Assembly (NCBI GenBank): GCA_015179045.1
Contig: WHUZ01000187.1
Span: forward strand, 1 to 41,521
DNA from: Kalaharituber pfeilii
Lineage: Eukaryota > Ascomycota > Pezizomycetes > Pezizales > Pezizaceae
Reading direction: 5' to 3'
Length of the DNA stretch: 41,521 nucleotides
Shown here one piece after another: positions 12,031 through 20,849 of this stretch. Under the pieces are notes generated by a model. That model made no database searches. It saw only the letters and a program-made list of their open reading frames with translations, and was not told where the DNA came from. Made by a program: the position numbers and the translations under genes. Numbering within the stretch: position 1 is the first letter of the stretch; every line of letters begins with the position of its first letter.

Positions 12031-12329
12031 TACTAGACAGAAAAATAAGCATTTGGACAGGGGATAAATGCATATTTATGTACCATGCAGCATTCGGCAG
12101 AAACTGGCATATTTTCATCTAATGATAGCCATAAGACAGTCCAAATTTTATGATAGGGTCTCCAACTTCATTATATAAGAAAGTATTTGGACAGCTGACA
12201 TAATGAATTTGGACTTTTACACCTATTCTTTATTGCCAAGCATACGAAAATATGCTAGTTTCTGCCAAATACCGCATAGCGCATACTATGCATTATCCCC
12301 TGTCCAAATACTTATTTTTCTGTCTAGTA
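12031..12329. mobile_element. MITE family M1, copy 1 (TA target site)
   Basis: A 295-bp element bounded by TA dinucleotides (12031-12032 and 12328-12329). Its terminal inverted repeats start CTAGACAGAAAAATAAG and match over 32 bp with one mismatch. No transposase is present. The TA target and short length are typical of Tc1/mariner-superfamily (Fot1/pogo-like) MITEs of fungi. Copies are at 20309-20619 and, truncated, at 37032-37099. Confidence 0.88.
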
Positions 12330-13000
12330 AAATAGGGCACCATTAAGTGGGTTATCCTGGTGCTGAGTCATACGTGAACTGAGTCCTTCCCGTCCTAGAG
12401 TTTGCTGACTTAGGCTTCGCTTTCTCCTCTCTCATATCCGTACTACTTAGAAAACAACGCCGCAGCCCCATCACGATAGCAGCCCCCTCCACCTTCTATT
12501 CTGGCGAAACACACCTTGCAAACCCGCAAACACACAACATCTCGCCTTCACAGCATCCCCCCTTCGCAGCAACTGCCTTCCCCTCCTAGCTCTCAGTAGC
12601 TCCTCAGGTACATCACGCAATACCCCCCTCACAGTCTCCCCCCCGCAGCAAGAGCATCTCACTCAAACCTTTTTACAGAACTCCTCATTGCGCACTGAAT
12701 TTACGCGCACTGAATTTACGCATGGTGAGTTTACATACTGCAGAAGAACTTATACGCCACAGAACTCACGCCGATTTTACACATGCTGAATTCCTGAGGT
12801 ATACTCACACCTAACTTACCTACTGGCCGAGTTGCCAGCCTAACACCTTCACATTTTCACTTGCTTGTTGCTTCTTCACTTCTCCTTTCACTTTTTGCTA
12901 GACTATTCACTGTGTAAAACATTCTGTGCATAGTGCCTGAATTTTTACTAAGTTAGCACCTTAATTATTTGTACACAACGCCTAATAATTTTAGTGGAAG
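12330..13000. other. No gene recognised
   Basis: C-rich stretch at about 12460-12660 followed by AT-rich sequence. Two adjacent copies of 'gcgcactgaatttacg' sit at about 12690-12722. This could include the upstream region of the dioxygenase-like pseudogene, but no promoter element stands out. Confidence 0.4.
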
Positions 13001-13237
13001 ATGTTGGACGCAGAAGAAGAAAGGAGATTTGAGAGAGTTCGAGAGGTGAATGCTGAGGTGGAGGCAATAATGCCCGTTAGGAAGCCTGGAGAGTATGCTG
13101 AAGTCTTCCACAGGTATATCCAGAGCTTAGTGAATTCGTTTAATAAGCTTCCAATTATTTTAACTACCGTTTCCTTTCAAGCCTTAATGGCTGATCAAAA
13201 TAAAAAAATTAAGCGCTCTGATGTAGAGCACGATTAA
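13001..13237 (+). CDS. Small ORF, possible N-terminal exon of the dioxygenase-like gene
   Basis: A 78-codon ATG ORF whose product is charged and helical (starts MLDAEEERRFERVREVNAEV) and includes 'VRKPGEYAEVFHRYI'. The composition looks like a real protein. It ends at a TAA, but the frame continues beyond with 'LFEQATLTEVSGR'. I do not recognise it by itself. It lies upstream of, and in the same orientation as, the TET/JBP-like remnant at 14.05-14.72 kb, so it may be the N-terminus of that gene, separated by the 43-bp satellite. An independent small gene is the alternative. Confidence 0.35.
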   Translation: MLDAEEERRFERVREVNAEVEAIMPVRKPGEYAEVFHRYIQSLVNSFNKLPIILTTVSFQALMADQNKKIKRSDVEHD

Positions 13238-13414
13238 CTTTTTGAACAGGCTACATTAACGGAAGTGAGTGGAAGGTAGATGTCTTCGGAAGGTAGTGAA
13301 TTACTAGTTTCTTGGAAGAGGGGATTAAATGTAAGTATGTGTTTTTTTTTGCGGGGGGGGTTATATAACAGGCTATGACTGTATGACAAAAATCTATATA
13401 CCTGATCCGGCTGC

Positions 13415-13985
13415 TCTCTACGTCCTCCTGCTTTCACTTCGGTTACCTGGTGGCTGCCCTCCACCTCCTCCTGCTTTCACCCAGTTACCAGCCGGTTACC
13501 TGCCGGTTACCCGCCGGCTGCCCTCCAAGTCCTCCTGCTTTCACCCTGGTTACCCTTCGGCTACTCTCCACGTCCTCCTGCTTTCACTCCGGTTGCTCTC
13601 CAGCTACCCCCCACCTCCTCTACTTTTACTCCAGTTGCCCTCCGGCTGCTCTCCATGTCCTCCTACTTTTACTCCGGTTACTCTCCGGCTACCCTCCGCG
13701 TCCTCCTACTTTCACTCTGGTTGCCCTCCGGCTACCCTCCGTGTCCTCCTACTTTCACTCCGGTTACCCTCTGGCTACCCTCCACGTCCTCCTACTTTCA
13801 CTCCGGTTACCCTCCGGCTACCCTCCACGTCCTCCTACTTTCACTCCGGTTACCCTCCAGCTACCCTCCACGTCCTCCTACTTTCATTCTGGTTACCCTC
13901 CGGCTATCCTCCACATCCTCCTACTTTCACTCTGGTTGCCCTCCGGCTACTCTCCGGTCACCCTCTACGTCCTCCTACTCCTACT
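13415..13985 (+). repeat. 43-bp pyrimidine-rich satellite
   Basis: About 13 units with a 43-bp period, built on 'ctccggttaccctccggcta' and 'cctcctactttca'. Since 43 is not a multiple of three, the array moves through all three frames, yet all three forward frames stay open over most of it. They give the same Pro/Thr/Ser/Leu-rich peptide in turn (LPSGYPPRPPTFTPVT). That is expected when no unit phase contains a stop, so it is not evidence of coding. Confidence 0.88.
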
Positions 13986-14045
13986 CCTCGTTTTATTTTA
14001 TTTGCTGTTGCATATATATACTAACTCAAAAAATATAGTATCCCA

Positions 14046-14717
14046 TTGGAAAATCGGCAGGTATTCAAATGCAAAAAAGATACTGTTACAGCCATTGATT
14101 TCTTAGAAGAGGAATATTCACTACCTCCTCCAGGGAAAGAGAATTGCCGTTACTCTAAAGTGTCTTTACTTTGTCAAAGATACTCTACTTTTGGAGTATA
14201 TCACTTGACATATTGGATGCAGAAATGACATACTTTTACTCCACCTACTTCATCTAGGCAAGTTAGATCTGCCAGCTACAAGCAGCGGGCTGTAGGTGCT
14301 TTCTTTAATAATATTTCTCAATTAATTCAAGTTATTGGAATGCTTTGTTTAGTTATTGATCCTGATTGTTATTTACATTATTAGAGGCTTTTTCAGGAAG
14401 ATTGTTCTAATAATGTACCATGTTCCTTTGCTAAACACGTCTCGTCGTGCCTGTTTTTATGAACTTGCTTTATTGCGGAATACTCAAGTTGAAGCTCACA
14501 AAAACTATAATGATACTCCTGATAGTTGGTGGCTATATGTTGTTGGGGAAACTTTCCTGGAGGAGAGTTAGTGTTACCTGATTTAGGGATGAAGTTAAAG
14601 TTTCAGCAAGGGGATGTTATTTTTTTTCGTTCTCGTTTGCTGGAGCATTTTGTTATGGACTTTGATGGTGCTCATTCCAGTATTGTTTTTTTTTTCACAT
14701 GAGAAGATTATAAATAA
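14046..14717 (+). pseudogene. TET/JBP-like 2OG-Fe(II) dioxygenase remnant
   Basis: Three forward-frame pieces join into one recognisable fold. The first has 'FLEEEYSLPPPGKENC' and 'AVGAFFNNISQLIQVIG' (14095-14400). The second has 'YELALLRNTQVEAHKNYND' (14455-14540). The third has 'GNFPGGELVLPDLGMKLKF', 'GDVIFFRSRLLEHFV' and 'SSIVFFFT' (14547-14702). This order (HxD, GGxLxLPxLG, GDVxxxRS..LEH, SIVFFTH) is that of the fungal TET/JBP-family dioxygenases associated with KDZ transposons. Active members oxidise 5-methylcytosine. Here the metal-binding HxD reads H-K-N (Asp to Asn), the usual C-terminal Arg is replaced by His, and there are at least two frameshifts and several stops. It is not functional as read. 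Confidence 0.7.
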
Positions 14718-15356
14718 AACTTGGCTTTAAACTTGATTAATCTTTGTCCGACATCTCCTTGAGATGGACTGTAATGTCCTGATCCCATATGACTAAACTC
14801 TAGTGGAACTGGAGCAATCTGTTTTGATTTTTTGTGATTTTTTTTATGGCTTAATATATTAACTGTAGAACATTTATATTATGCGCGGTGGTGGGTACCG
14901 GCGGGTGCTGCCTGTCACTGATCACGATCAGTTACCCTGAACTATTTCAAGGTCCACCGGGTTCAAGGAATCTCATTACTTGCCTACTAGCACAGTTTTG
15001 GATAATGACAAGTATACTTTTAGATAAGCAGCGCTTAAGGGTTATGATTACACTGTTTGGATAACAATAATTGTACTGGAGGCACGGCACTTAAGGAATT
15101 ACGCTTTTTGGATAACATCGATCATGCTGAAGATACGAAGCTTAAGGTAGCCTTTCTACATCTCTCTATTTCTGTATTGCCCTCTCCTGTATTTAAAGAC
15201 TCCTTTTCCACCCCATATTCTAGACTCCTCAAGCAATAAATATATACTTTCGTGGCTATACTGTTTCCTCTATAACTATAAGCAGCGTTCTGCTGAAACC
15301 TGTAAGCATTGCGTGGCCCACCTGACTCGATCTGTGACTCCGTCCTGGCTACTAGC
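14718..15356. other. No gene recognised; possible LTR-like fragment
   Basis: Contains two copies of a 'cttaagg..tta.g.....ttggataaca' word (15035-15120), a TATTTAAA box-like site (about 15192), a CAATAAA signal and a GC-rich end. This resembles LTR regulatory sequence, but no second copy or TSD was found. Confidence 0.3.
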
Positions 15357-15530
15357 TCCCTGAGGCCGGACGTTGGCGGAGATAATGGACTGGGAGGCGG
15401 AGTAGACGGAGGATTTATTACACATGCATTTTCATTTTATAGTTTTATTTGCGAGTTACTATCCAGTTACTGTCTTGCATGTATCTAAACCTTCACCATA
15501 GCCTACCAGGCGGCACACGAGTAATGCAAT

Positions 15531-15561
<31 letters not shown>

Positions 15562-15571
15562 TTGAGGCCGG
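15357..15571 (+). mobile_element. 5'-truncated LINE 3' end with 13-bp TSD
   Basis: TSD tccctgaggccgg (15357-15369) is repeated as tccttgaggccgg (15559-15571), 12 of 13 matching. The 189-bp insert starts in the last codons of ORF2 ('LAEIMDW', compare 'LAEVLDWVV' at the end of the ORF2 copy near 24.93 kb). It continues through the 3' UTR, the tail motif (ccatagcctaccaggcggc...gagtaatgcaat) and a poly(A) of about 27 nt. It belongs to the same LINE family as the ORF2 fragment at 24.8-26.7 kb. Confidence 0.85.
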
Positions 15572-15579
15572 TCTGTTAC

Positions 15580-15740
15580 ACTGCTAAGGGATATGGCTGA
15601 TTCAGGGTAACAGTAGTTTTGCAAGCATTGAATAGAAGAGGCTTGACATAAGAGGCTTGCAGGAGTTCAACGGTTCCAGTTTAGCAGCAATGGCAAGTTA
15701 TGGTGAAAGGCAGAGAAGATCAGGTACTGAATTAGATTCA
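15580..15740 (-). repeat. Dispersed repeat family D2, inverted copy
   Basis: Reverse-complemented, this matches 18480-18640 ('ttcagtac..agtcttctctgcc..tttcaccat', then 'aagct..tcctgtcaag', 'gagaa.ctact.ttaccct'). Divergence is moderate. It abuts the LINE insertion just to its left. Confidence 0.55.
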
Positions 15741-15789
15741 TAACCTATTTACTATATAATGCCTTAGAGTTGGGGGCAATGCACTGCTG

Positions 15790-16410
15790 AACCTATATAT
15801 CTATATTGTTCCATGCGGAACGGTTTCCACCAATACCTATACCTCTATATCATTCTGTATGGAATAGTTTCCTACCTATGCCTATACCTCTATATCGTTC
15901 CGTGTAGAACTGTGTCCTACCTATAGCTATACCTCTATATCAGTCCGTGCGGAACAGTTTCCCACCTATGCCTATACTTCTATATCGTTCTGTATGGACT
16001 AGGAATGGTTTTCCACCTATGCCTATACCTTTATAATATTCCGTATGGAATGGATGGGCCTTGAGCTTAAGCTCAAGGCCTTCAAGTCAGAACAGGCTTA
16101 GGGCCTTCCGTCCAGAGCAGGCTCAAGGCCTTCCGTCCAGAGCAGGCTCGAGGCCTTCCGTCCAGAGCAGGCTCAAGGCCTTCTATCCAGAGCAGGCTCA
16201 AGGCCTTCCATCCAGAGCAGGCTCAAGGCCTTCCACTAGGAAGCAATACTCCTATGGTTCCACCTATACCTATACCTCTATATCATTCCATGCAGAATGG
16301 ATAGGCTCCAGGCCTTCCAGCCAGACGAGACTCAAGTCCTTCTGCCCCGAAGCAATACCCCCCATGGTCCTATCTATACCTATACCTTTATAGCATTTCG
16401 TGTGGAACAG
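15790..16410. repeat. Two interleaved minisatellites: ~56-bp and 25-bp
   Basis: At 15795-16060 and again at 16255-16405 there are about seven units of a roughly 56-bp repeat containing 'cctatacctctatatc', each with a small palindrome of the type gttccgtgcggaac. Between them, at 16070-16245, lie about seven units of a 25-bp repeat built on 'ccagagcaggctcaaggcct' plus 'tccgt'. The 25-bp period cycles through three frames and still leaves an open ORF. Confidence 0.82.
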
Positions 16411-16499
16411 CTGGGTTGATTACAAGCGGCACAAGGTTTTTCTTCACAATTAGGAAAAAAAATGCAAAGGCCCACCGGCTGTCTACCAAGTTCAGCTTA

Positions 16500-16760
16500 T
16501 TTAAGCTCATCTTATGGTATCAGATCGGAGCTGTCGTAGGTATGAAACGCAGTTCATTCCACCTGATCTTATACCAGTGGGTTGGGGCTGCCACATCTAT
16601 CAAATTCAGCTCATTCTGCATTATCTCGTGGCGTCGAATCAGGCTGGTCATATATGTCAAATTCACCTCATCTCTGGCCGTCAGGCCATACCAGCTCTAC
16701 CAGTCAAATTCTCAGCTCATTGCAGCTCATTTCGTGCCCTTGGGTCGGAACTGCCATACA
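16500..16760. repeat. Degenerate ~60-bp repeat (CTGTCAAATTCAGCTCATTC family)
   Basis: Loosely spaced copies of 'tatcaaattcagctcattc' and 'gtcaaattcacctcatc'. These belong to the same family as 23.98-24.22 kb, 24.44-24.48 kb, the arrays at 27.9-28.98 kb and 31.07-31.99 kb, and 35.39-35.49 kb. Confidence 0.6.
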
Positions 16761-16764
16761 TATC

Positions 16765-17100
16765 TCATGCCGAAATGGATGCCAAAATGGCTACTGAGTT
16801 CACTGCCACAATAGCTGCCGAAATGGCTATCGAAATGTGCACTGAAATGGCTGCTGAAATGGCCGCTGAAATGGCAGCCAAAATGGCTACCGAAATGGCT
16901 ACTGGAATGGCTAGGGCCAGCCATGCCTGTCAAATTCAGCTTATTCCACTTCATCTTGTACCATCGGGGTGCACCAACTATACATATCAAATGTATGCTG
17001 CTATTGCACTGCAAAGCTACGCTGCTATTGCACTTCAAAAGTGTAGTACCATTGTGCGTCTAAAGTGTGCTGCCATTGTGCTGTGAAAGTGCGTTGCCAT
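16765..17100 (+). repeat. 12-bp GAAATGGCTGCC array followed by 24-bp-type units
   Basis: From about 16770 to 16915 the 12-bp word gaaatggctgcc is reiterated with substitutions, giving the ORF pattern EMAAEMA. It is followed by a 'ttcagcttattccacttcatctt' spacer and three units of the 24-bp 'gctgccattgcactgcaaag' type. The same succession occurs at 18.71-19.0 kb and in part at 22.91-23.0 kb, so the whole string behaves as one composite repeat. Confidence 0.75.
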
Positions 17101-17111
17101 TGCGTCTCATC

Positions 17112-17205
17112 ATGCCAAGAAACCATGGAGCGGCTGTAGCTCTATAGTTTCTTGGCACAGGTGCTATACATTTCATGCTACAGCCGCTCTATGGTTTCTT
17201 AGCAT
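17112..17205. repeat. Hairpin with 29-bp arms
   Basis: Arm 1 is 17112-17140 and arm 2 is 17177-17205. They are inverted copies matching at 27 of 29 positions (arm 1 begins atgccaagaaaccatgg). The loop is 36 bp and contains another inverted half ('tagtttcttgg'). A related smaller hairpin lies at 22381-22421. Confidence 0.8.
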
Positions 17206-17408
17206 AGGTGCTATCCATGGTTTCTTGGCATAGGTGCTATACATTTTATGATGTTGGAAGAGACTCACCATACCTGTGATATTGACCTCGTTCGGCCATT
17301 CTCGTGTCATCGATTGGGCCCTATGGTACGTGTCAGATCATTTCGCGAATGAAAGGGACCCGCCATACATATGAAATTGCACTCATCATACCACTCTCGT
17401 ACGATCCA

Positions 17409-18155
17409 ACGGGCCGGCAACACCTCCGGCAACAGGAAGAGGAAGGGGAAGATGCCCACTCCCAACTAGGCCTATGAAATAAAACGCCAACTCAGTAATG
17501 AGGAGGCGAAGAAGATCGCAGCTTTAGGAGCACTACCACCCATAATGCCGTTACCCGTACCGGTACCACAGCCATCGCCGCCACCGGTGCCGGCATCATT
17601 ATCATCGAACACACCACCACCGTCGCCACCTAAGATAAGAAGGAAGCTTCCGACCCAGCAAGAAGTATTCCGGCGATATCATGCTACCACCAAGACCTCC
17701 GTCAAGACTGGAATTGTTGTACATGGGGTAGCATTGAGGAAGGATCTGGGGAACATACAACGATGGCTGGTCGCAGACAACAAGGACTTGAAAAAGATGG
17801 TTGGGATCTGTTGGTTGAGAAAGAAGGACATACTGGTTGGAGAGGGGAAGAAGACGAGCTCCATAGTGGTGTATCTTGAGGACCAACAGGACATCGGTAA
17901 GTTGCGACTCGGAGGAAGATGGTTGAAAGTGAGCCAGTACGAGGCAGATAGGGAGTGGATAGGGAACGGAGATGAGGAAGGAGATGAGACAGACTGGCCA
18001 CTCCCCCCGCAACACTATATAAACCGCGGGAATTATGTTATTTAAAGTTGCTTACTTCTTTCGTTCTTTTTTAGAGTTTTTTAATAAAAGCCCTCACCAT
18101 AGCTCTTAGGGCGGCAAGTGAGTATTGTTTTAAAAAAAAAAAAAAAAACGGGTCC
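17409..18155 (+). mobile_element. ORF1-only LINE insertion (copy 2)
   Basis: A discrete insert of about 733 bp (17416-18148) bounded by acgggcc(g) (17409-17416) and acgggtcc (18148-18155), an 8-bp TSD with one or two differences. The flanks together rebuild the local repeat seen intact at about 17300-17345 ('gggccctatggtacgtgtcag'), which confirms the boundaries. Contents in order: ORF1, a short 3' UTR, the tail motif (ctcaccatagctcttagggcgg...gagtattg) and a poly(A) of 17 nt. There is no ORF2. The architecture equals the insertion at 5.03-5.83 kb. Confidence 0.82.
17416..18045 (+). pseudogene. LINE ORF1 (gag-like) protein, 5'-truncated
   Basis: One frame is open from the element's 5' boundary to a TAA at 18043-18045, broken only by a TAG at 17467-17469. 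An ATG ORF starts after that stop. A Lys/Arg-rich start and a Pro-rich linker ('PVPVPQPSPPPVPASL', 17551 onward) precede an RRM-like core with 'IVVHGVALRKDL', 'VGICWLRKKDIL', 'GKKTSSIVVYLEDQQD' and 'LRLGGRWLKVSQYEADREW'. The core is roughly 60 percent identical by eye to the copy at 5.2-5.46 kb, and the short C-terminal tail (PPQHYINRGNYVI) also has a counterpart there. There is no CCHC zinc knuckle. The expected role is RNA binding in a LINE ribonucleoprotein. It is the best-preserved long ORF of the non-LTR elements here. Confidence 0.78.
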
Positions 18156-18479
18156 TACGGTACGTGTCAGATTCAGCTCACGTTCACACATCTCACGATG
18201 TTGAAAGGGACCCGTCATATATATGAAATGCACACATTGTCCTTACGGCCGCTACACACCAAGCCATGACCGCTGGGAAGCCACGACCGCTGGCAAGCTC
18301 AGTTGAACCGGGTAGCTATAGGTAGCTAGCAAGCTGCCAGTATAGCCCGCCTGCTAGTATAGCCCTCCTACCAGTGTAGCCTGCCTACCAGTATGGCCCA
18401 CTCGCCATTATAGGCTGCCTGCTAGGACCCATATGGTGCATATGTTCTTGTTATTCTTGTCAATCTCTAGATCTAATTC
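18156..18479. other. Repeat-like intergenic sequence
   Basis: Begins with the right half of the interrupted local repeat ('tacggtacgtgtcagattc'). It continues with short iterated words ('ccagtatagccc', 'gccagtatagcccgcc') at about 18340-18420. No coding pattern. Confidence 0.5.
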
Positions 18480-18725
18480 AGTACTTAGTCTTCTCTGCCA
18501 TTTCACCATAGTCTGACATCGCCACTGAACTAGAACTACTGAACTACTACCGGCAAGCTTCTCCTGTCAAGGCTCTGCCATTCAGCGCTTGAGAAGCTAC
18601 TATTACCCTAAACTGGTCGTATCCGTTAGTCGCATCAGCTCGCCACCGCGTGACAATTGGAGCTCAGCTTGTGCCCTTGCGTCGGCATAGCCATGTGTAT
18701 CTAATACTGAAATGGTTGGTGAGTT
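18480..18725 (+). repeat. Dispersed repeat family D2, longest copy
   Basis: Covers both parts seen separately at 760-950 (same orientation) and 15580-15740 (inverted). It runs directly into the 12-bp GAAATGGC array at 18712, as the 760-950 copy does in miniature ('ctgaaatggctggtgag'). Confidence 0.65.
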
Positions 18726-19545
18726 GGCAGCCAAAATGGCAGCTGTAATAGCAGTTGAAATGGCAGCCGAAATGGCTACCGAAATGAATGCTGAAAAGAC
18801 TGCTGAAATCGCTGATGAAATGGCTGCTGAAATAGCTGCCAAAATGGCTATCGAAATAGGTACTGGAATGGCTAGGGCTAGCCATGCCTATTAAATTCAG
18901 CTTATTCCACTTCATCTTGGACCATCGGGTCGCACCAGCTATACATATCAAATGTATACTGCCATTGCACTGCAAAGCTGCGCTGCCATTACGCGCTGCC
19001 ATGAGGTGTGTATACGGCAGACAGAAATGGCTACGGAGTTGCATATACTGGAAGCTGGAATTCGTAATGGCCACGGAGGTGTATATGCAGTGGGCTGAAG
19101 TGGCTACAGAGGTGTATATACGGCAGGCCAGAATGGCTACGGAAGTGTATATACTGCGGGCCAGAATGGCCACACAGGTATATATGCTACGGGCTAGAAT
19201 GACGATGAAGGTGTTTATGTTGCGGGCCGGAATAGCCATGTCAGTATATATGCTACAGGCCGGAATGGCCACGGACGTGTATATGCTGTGGGTCGGAATG
19301 GCTATGGAGGTGGATATGCTGTAGGCTGGAATGGCCAGGAGGTGTATTTACAGGCCGGAATGGCCATGTACGTATATATGCTATAGGCTGGAATGGCTAT
19401 GAAGGTGTATGTATGGTAGACCAGAAGGGCAGCTGTTAGGCGTGGAGCATCAGCAGAGCGGAACAGTTGTTGTTGAATTCAGCGATGCATTGGGCCGCAC
19501 ATCAGGCTACACTTTAGGACCTGTATTCGGCCATTCATTAGACTA
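18726..19545 (+). repeat. Composite satellite: 12-bp, 24-bp and 33-bp arrays
   Basis: The 12-bp EMAA-type array (18726-18880) is followed by the TTCAGCTTATTCCACTTC spacer, one to two 24-bp units (18955-19000), then about 12 units of a 33-bp repeat (19060-19430). The 33-bp repeat is built on 'ggaatggccacggaggtgta' plus 'tatgctgcgggcc'. A non-repeated tail follows ('ggagcatcagcagag', 'gcattgggccgcacatcagg', 19440-19545). The same order and tail occur at 26675-27175, so this is one large dispersed unit. The 33-bp period keeps a forward frame open (MATEVYMLRAG units). Confidence 0.8.
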
Positions 19546-19985
19546 TACATTACTAGAGCTACTTCAGAGCCACCTTAGAGCTATTCAAGAGTTTTAGAGC
19601 TATCTCAAAGCTACTTCAAAAGCACTCAAGACTTTTAAAGTTATTCCAATGCTGCCTTAGAGCCAACCAAGACTTCTAAAGGTACCTCAGAGCTGCTTCA
19701 GAGCTACTCCAGGCTTTTAAAGTTACTTCTACATTTCTTCAGATCTTCAGAATTACTTCAGACTTGTTTAAAAATCTGTAAAGATACCTTCAAGCCATCC
19801 AAGAGTACTAGAGATACTCTAGAACTACTCAAGAGCATCAGAGACACTCCAAAGCCACTGAGGAGTGCCAAAGACACTTTAGAGCTACTCAAGAGTACTA
19901 GAGACACTCTAGAACTACTTTTAAACTACTCTAAAGGTACTTAAGCATGTCAGAGACACTCCGCAGCTACCCAACACCCTAAAAG
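19546..19985. repeat. Degenerate AGAGCTACTYCA repeats
   Basis: Many imperfect copies of 'agagctacttcaga' and 'aagagtactagagacactc' with no fixed period. There is no ORF of note. It ends near 19985, where unique-looking AT-rich sequence begins. Confidence 0.6.
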
Positions 19986-20308
19986 TCACCCCCAGGGCCC
20001 CCAAAACAAAACCCGACATGTGCGCGTTATCTGCCTCTACATAGCCAAAGGGTAGGGTTAGGCAGCGAAAGTTAGGCTTTTTCATGGCCTGGTAAGACAT
20101 AAAACTTCGTATCCCTACCGCAATACGTAATTTTGCTCTAATTATCTTCAAACCGGCGTCAAATGAAAGCCCTATGTCTCATCTATATTTCTATGTAAAA
20201 AAATAATACATTTTATACTCTAAATCTTGCTGTATTGATAGTGAAAGATACCGAGTTTTGAGTAAATTTTCGCACTAGTAGGCTATTCCTGTCATATCCT
20301 TGCCATGC

Positions 20309-20619
20309 TAGTAGACAGAAAAATAAGTATTTGGACAGGACATGAATGCATATTTATGCCCCATGCAGTATTCGGCAGAAACTAGCATATTTTCGTATCC
20401 TTGGCTGGTAATAGCCATAAGACAGTCCAAATTTCGTGATAGGGTGTCCAAATTTATTATGTAAGAAAGTATTTGGACAGCTGACGTAATGAAATTTAGA
20501 CAGCTGACATAATGAATTTGGGCCTGTTTTACTGCCAAGCATACCAAACTATACCGAATACCGTACAATGCATAATATGCATCTATCCCCTGTCCAAATA
20601 CTTATTTTTCTGTCTAGTA
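20309..20619. mobile_element. MITE family M1, copy 2
   Basis: Same terminal inverted repeats as the copy at 12031 (gtagacagaaaaataag at the left, cttatttttctgtctag at the right), TA on both sides, about 311 bp. Internally it has an extra short duplication ('gacagctgacgtaatgaa' / 'gacagctgacataatgaa') that accounts for the greater length. No transposase. Confidence 0.87.
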
Positions 20620-20849
20620 TAGCTTGGCAGCAACGGCCAAAAAACTCCATAGAAAATAGACTCAGTAGTTTTCAGAATGGTCTATGCCAAAAAGACATGA
20701 CTTTTCATCGACAACCTATCCCAATTCAGATGACTTTTCATCGACAGCCTATACAAATTTTTACCCTAATATTACACACCACTGTACTTCTCATCACAAA
20801 CCTCCGGCAACTACAACTACACTAACTACCTTGTTAAGTAATAATCCTA

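Noticed and set aside
11711..12118. 135-codon minus-strand ORF with CNGNAPLQ repeats
   Set aside because: It is the 24-bp minisatellite read in an open frame. The complementary strand is equally open, and the ORF runs into MITE M1.
13383..14106. Three overlapping forward ORFs of 127-218 codons with Pro/Thr-rich repeats
   Set aside because: All three are the same 43-bp satellite in different frames; no unique coding part supports a real protein.
18664..19324. ORFs of 146 and 202 codons on opposite strands with YMLRAGMATEV or SIYTSVAI repeats
   Set aside because: The 33-bp unit is a multiple of three, so both strands stay open; no start context or unique domain. The composite unit itself is kept as a finding.
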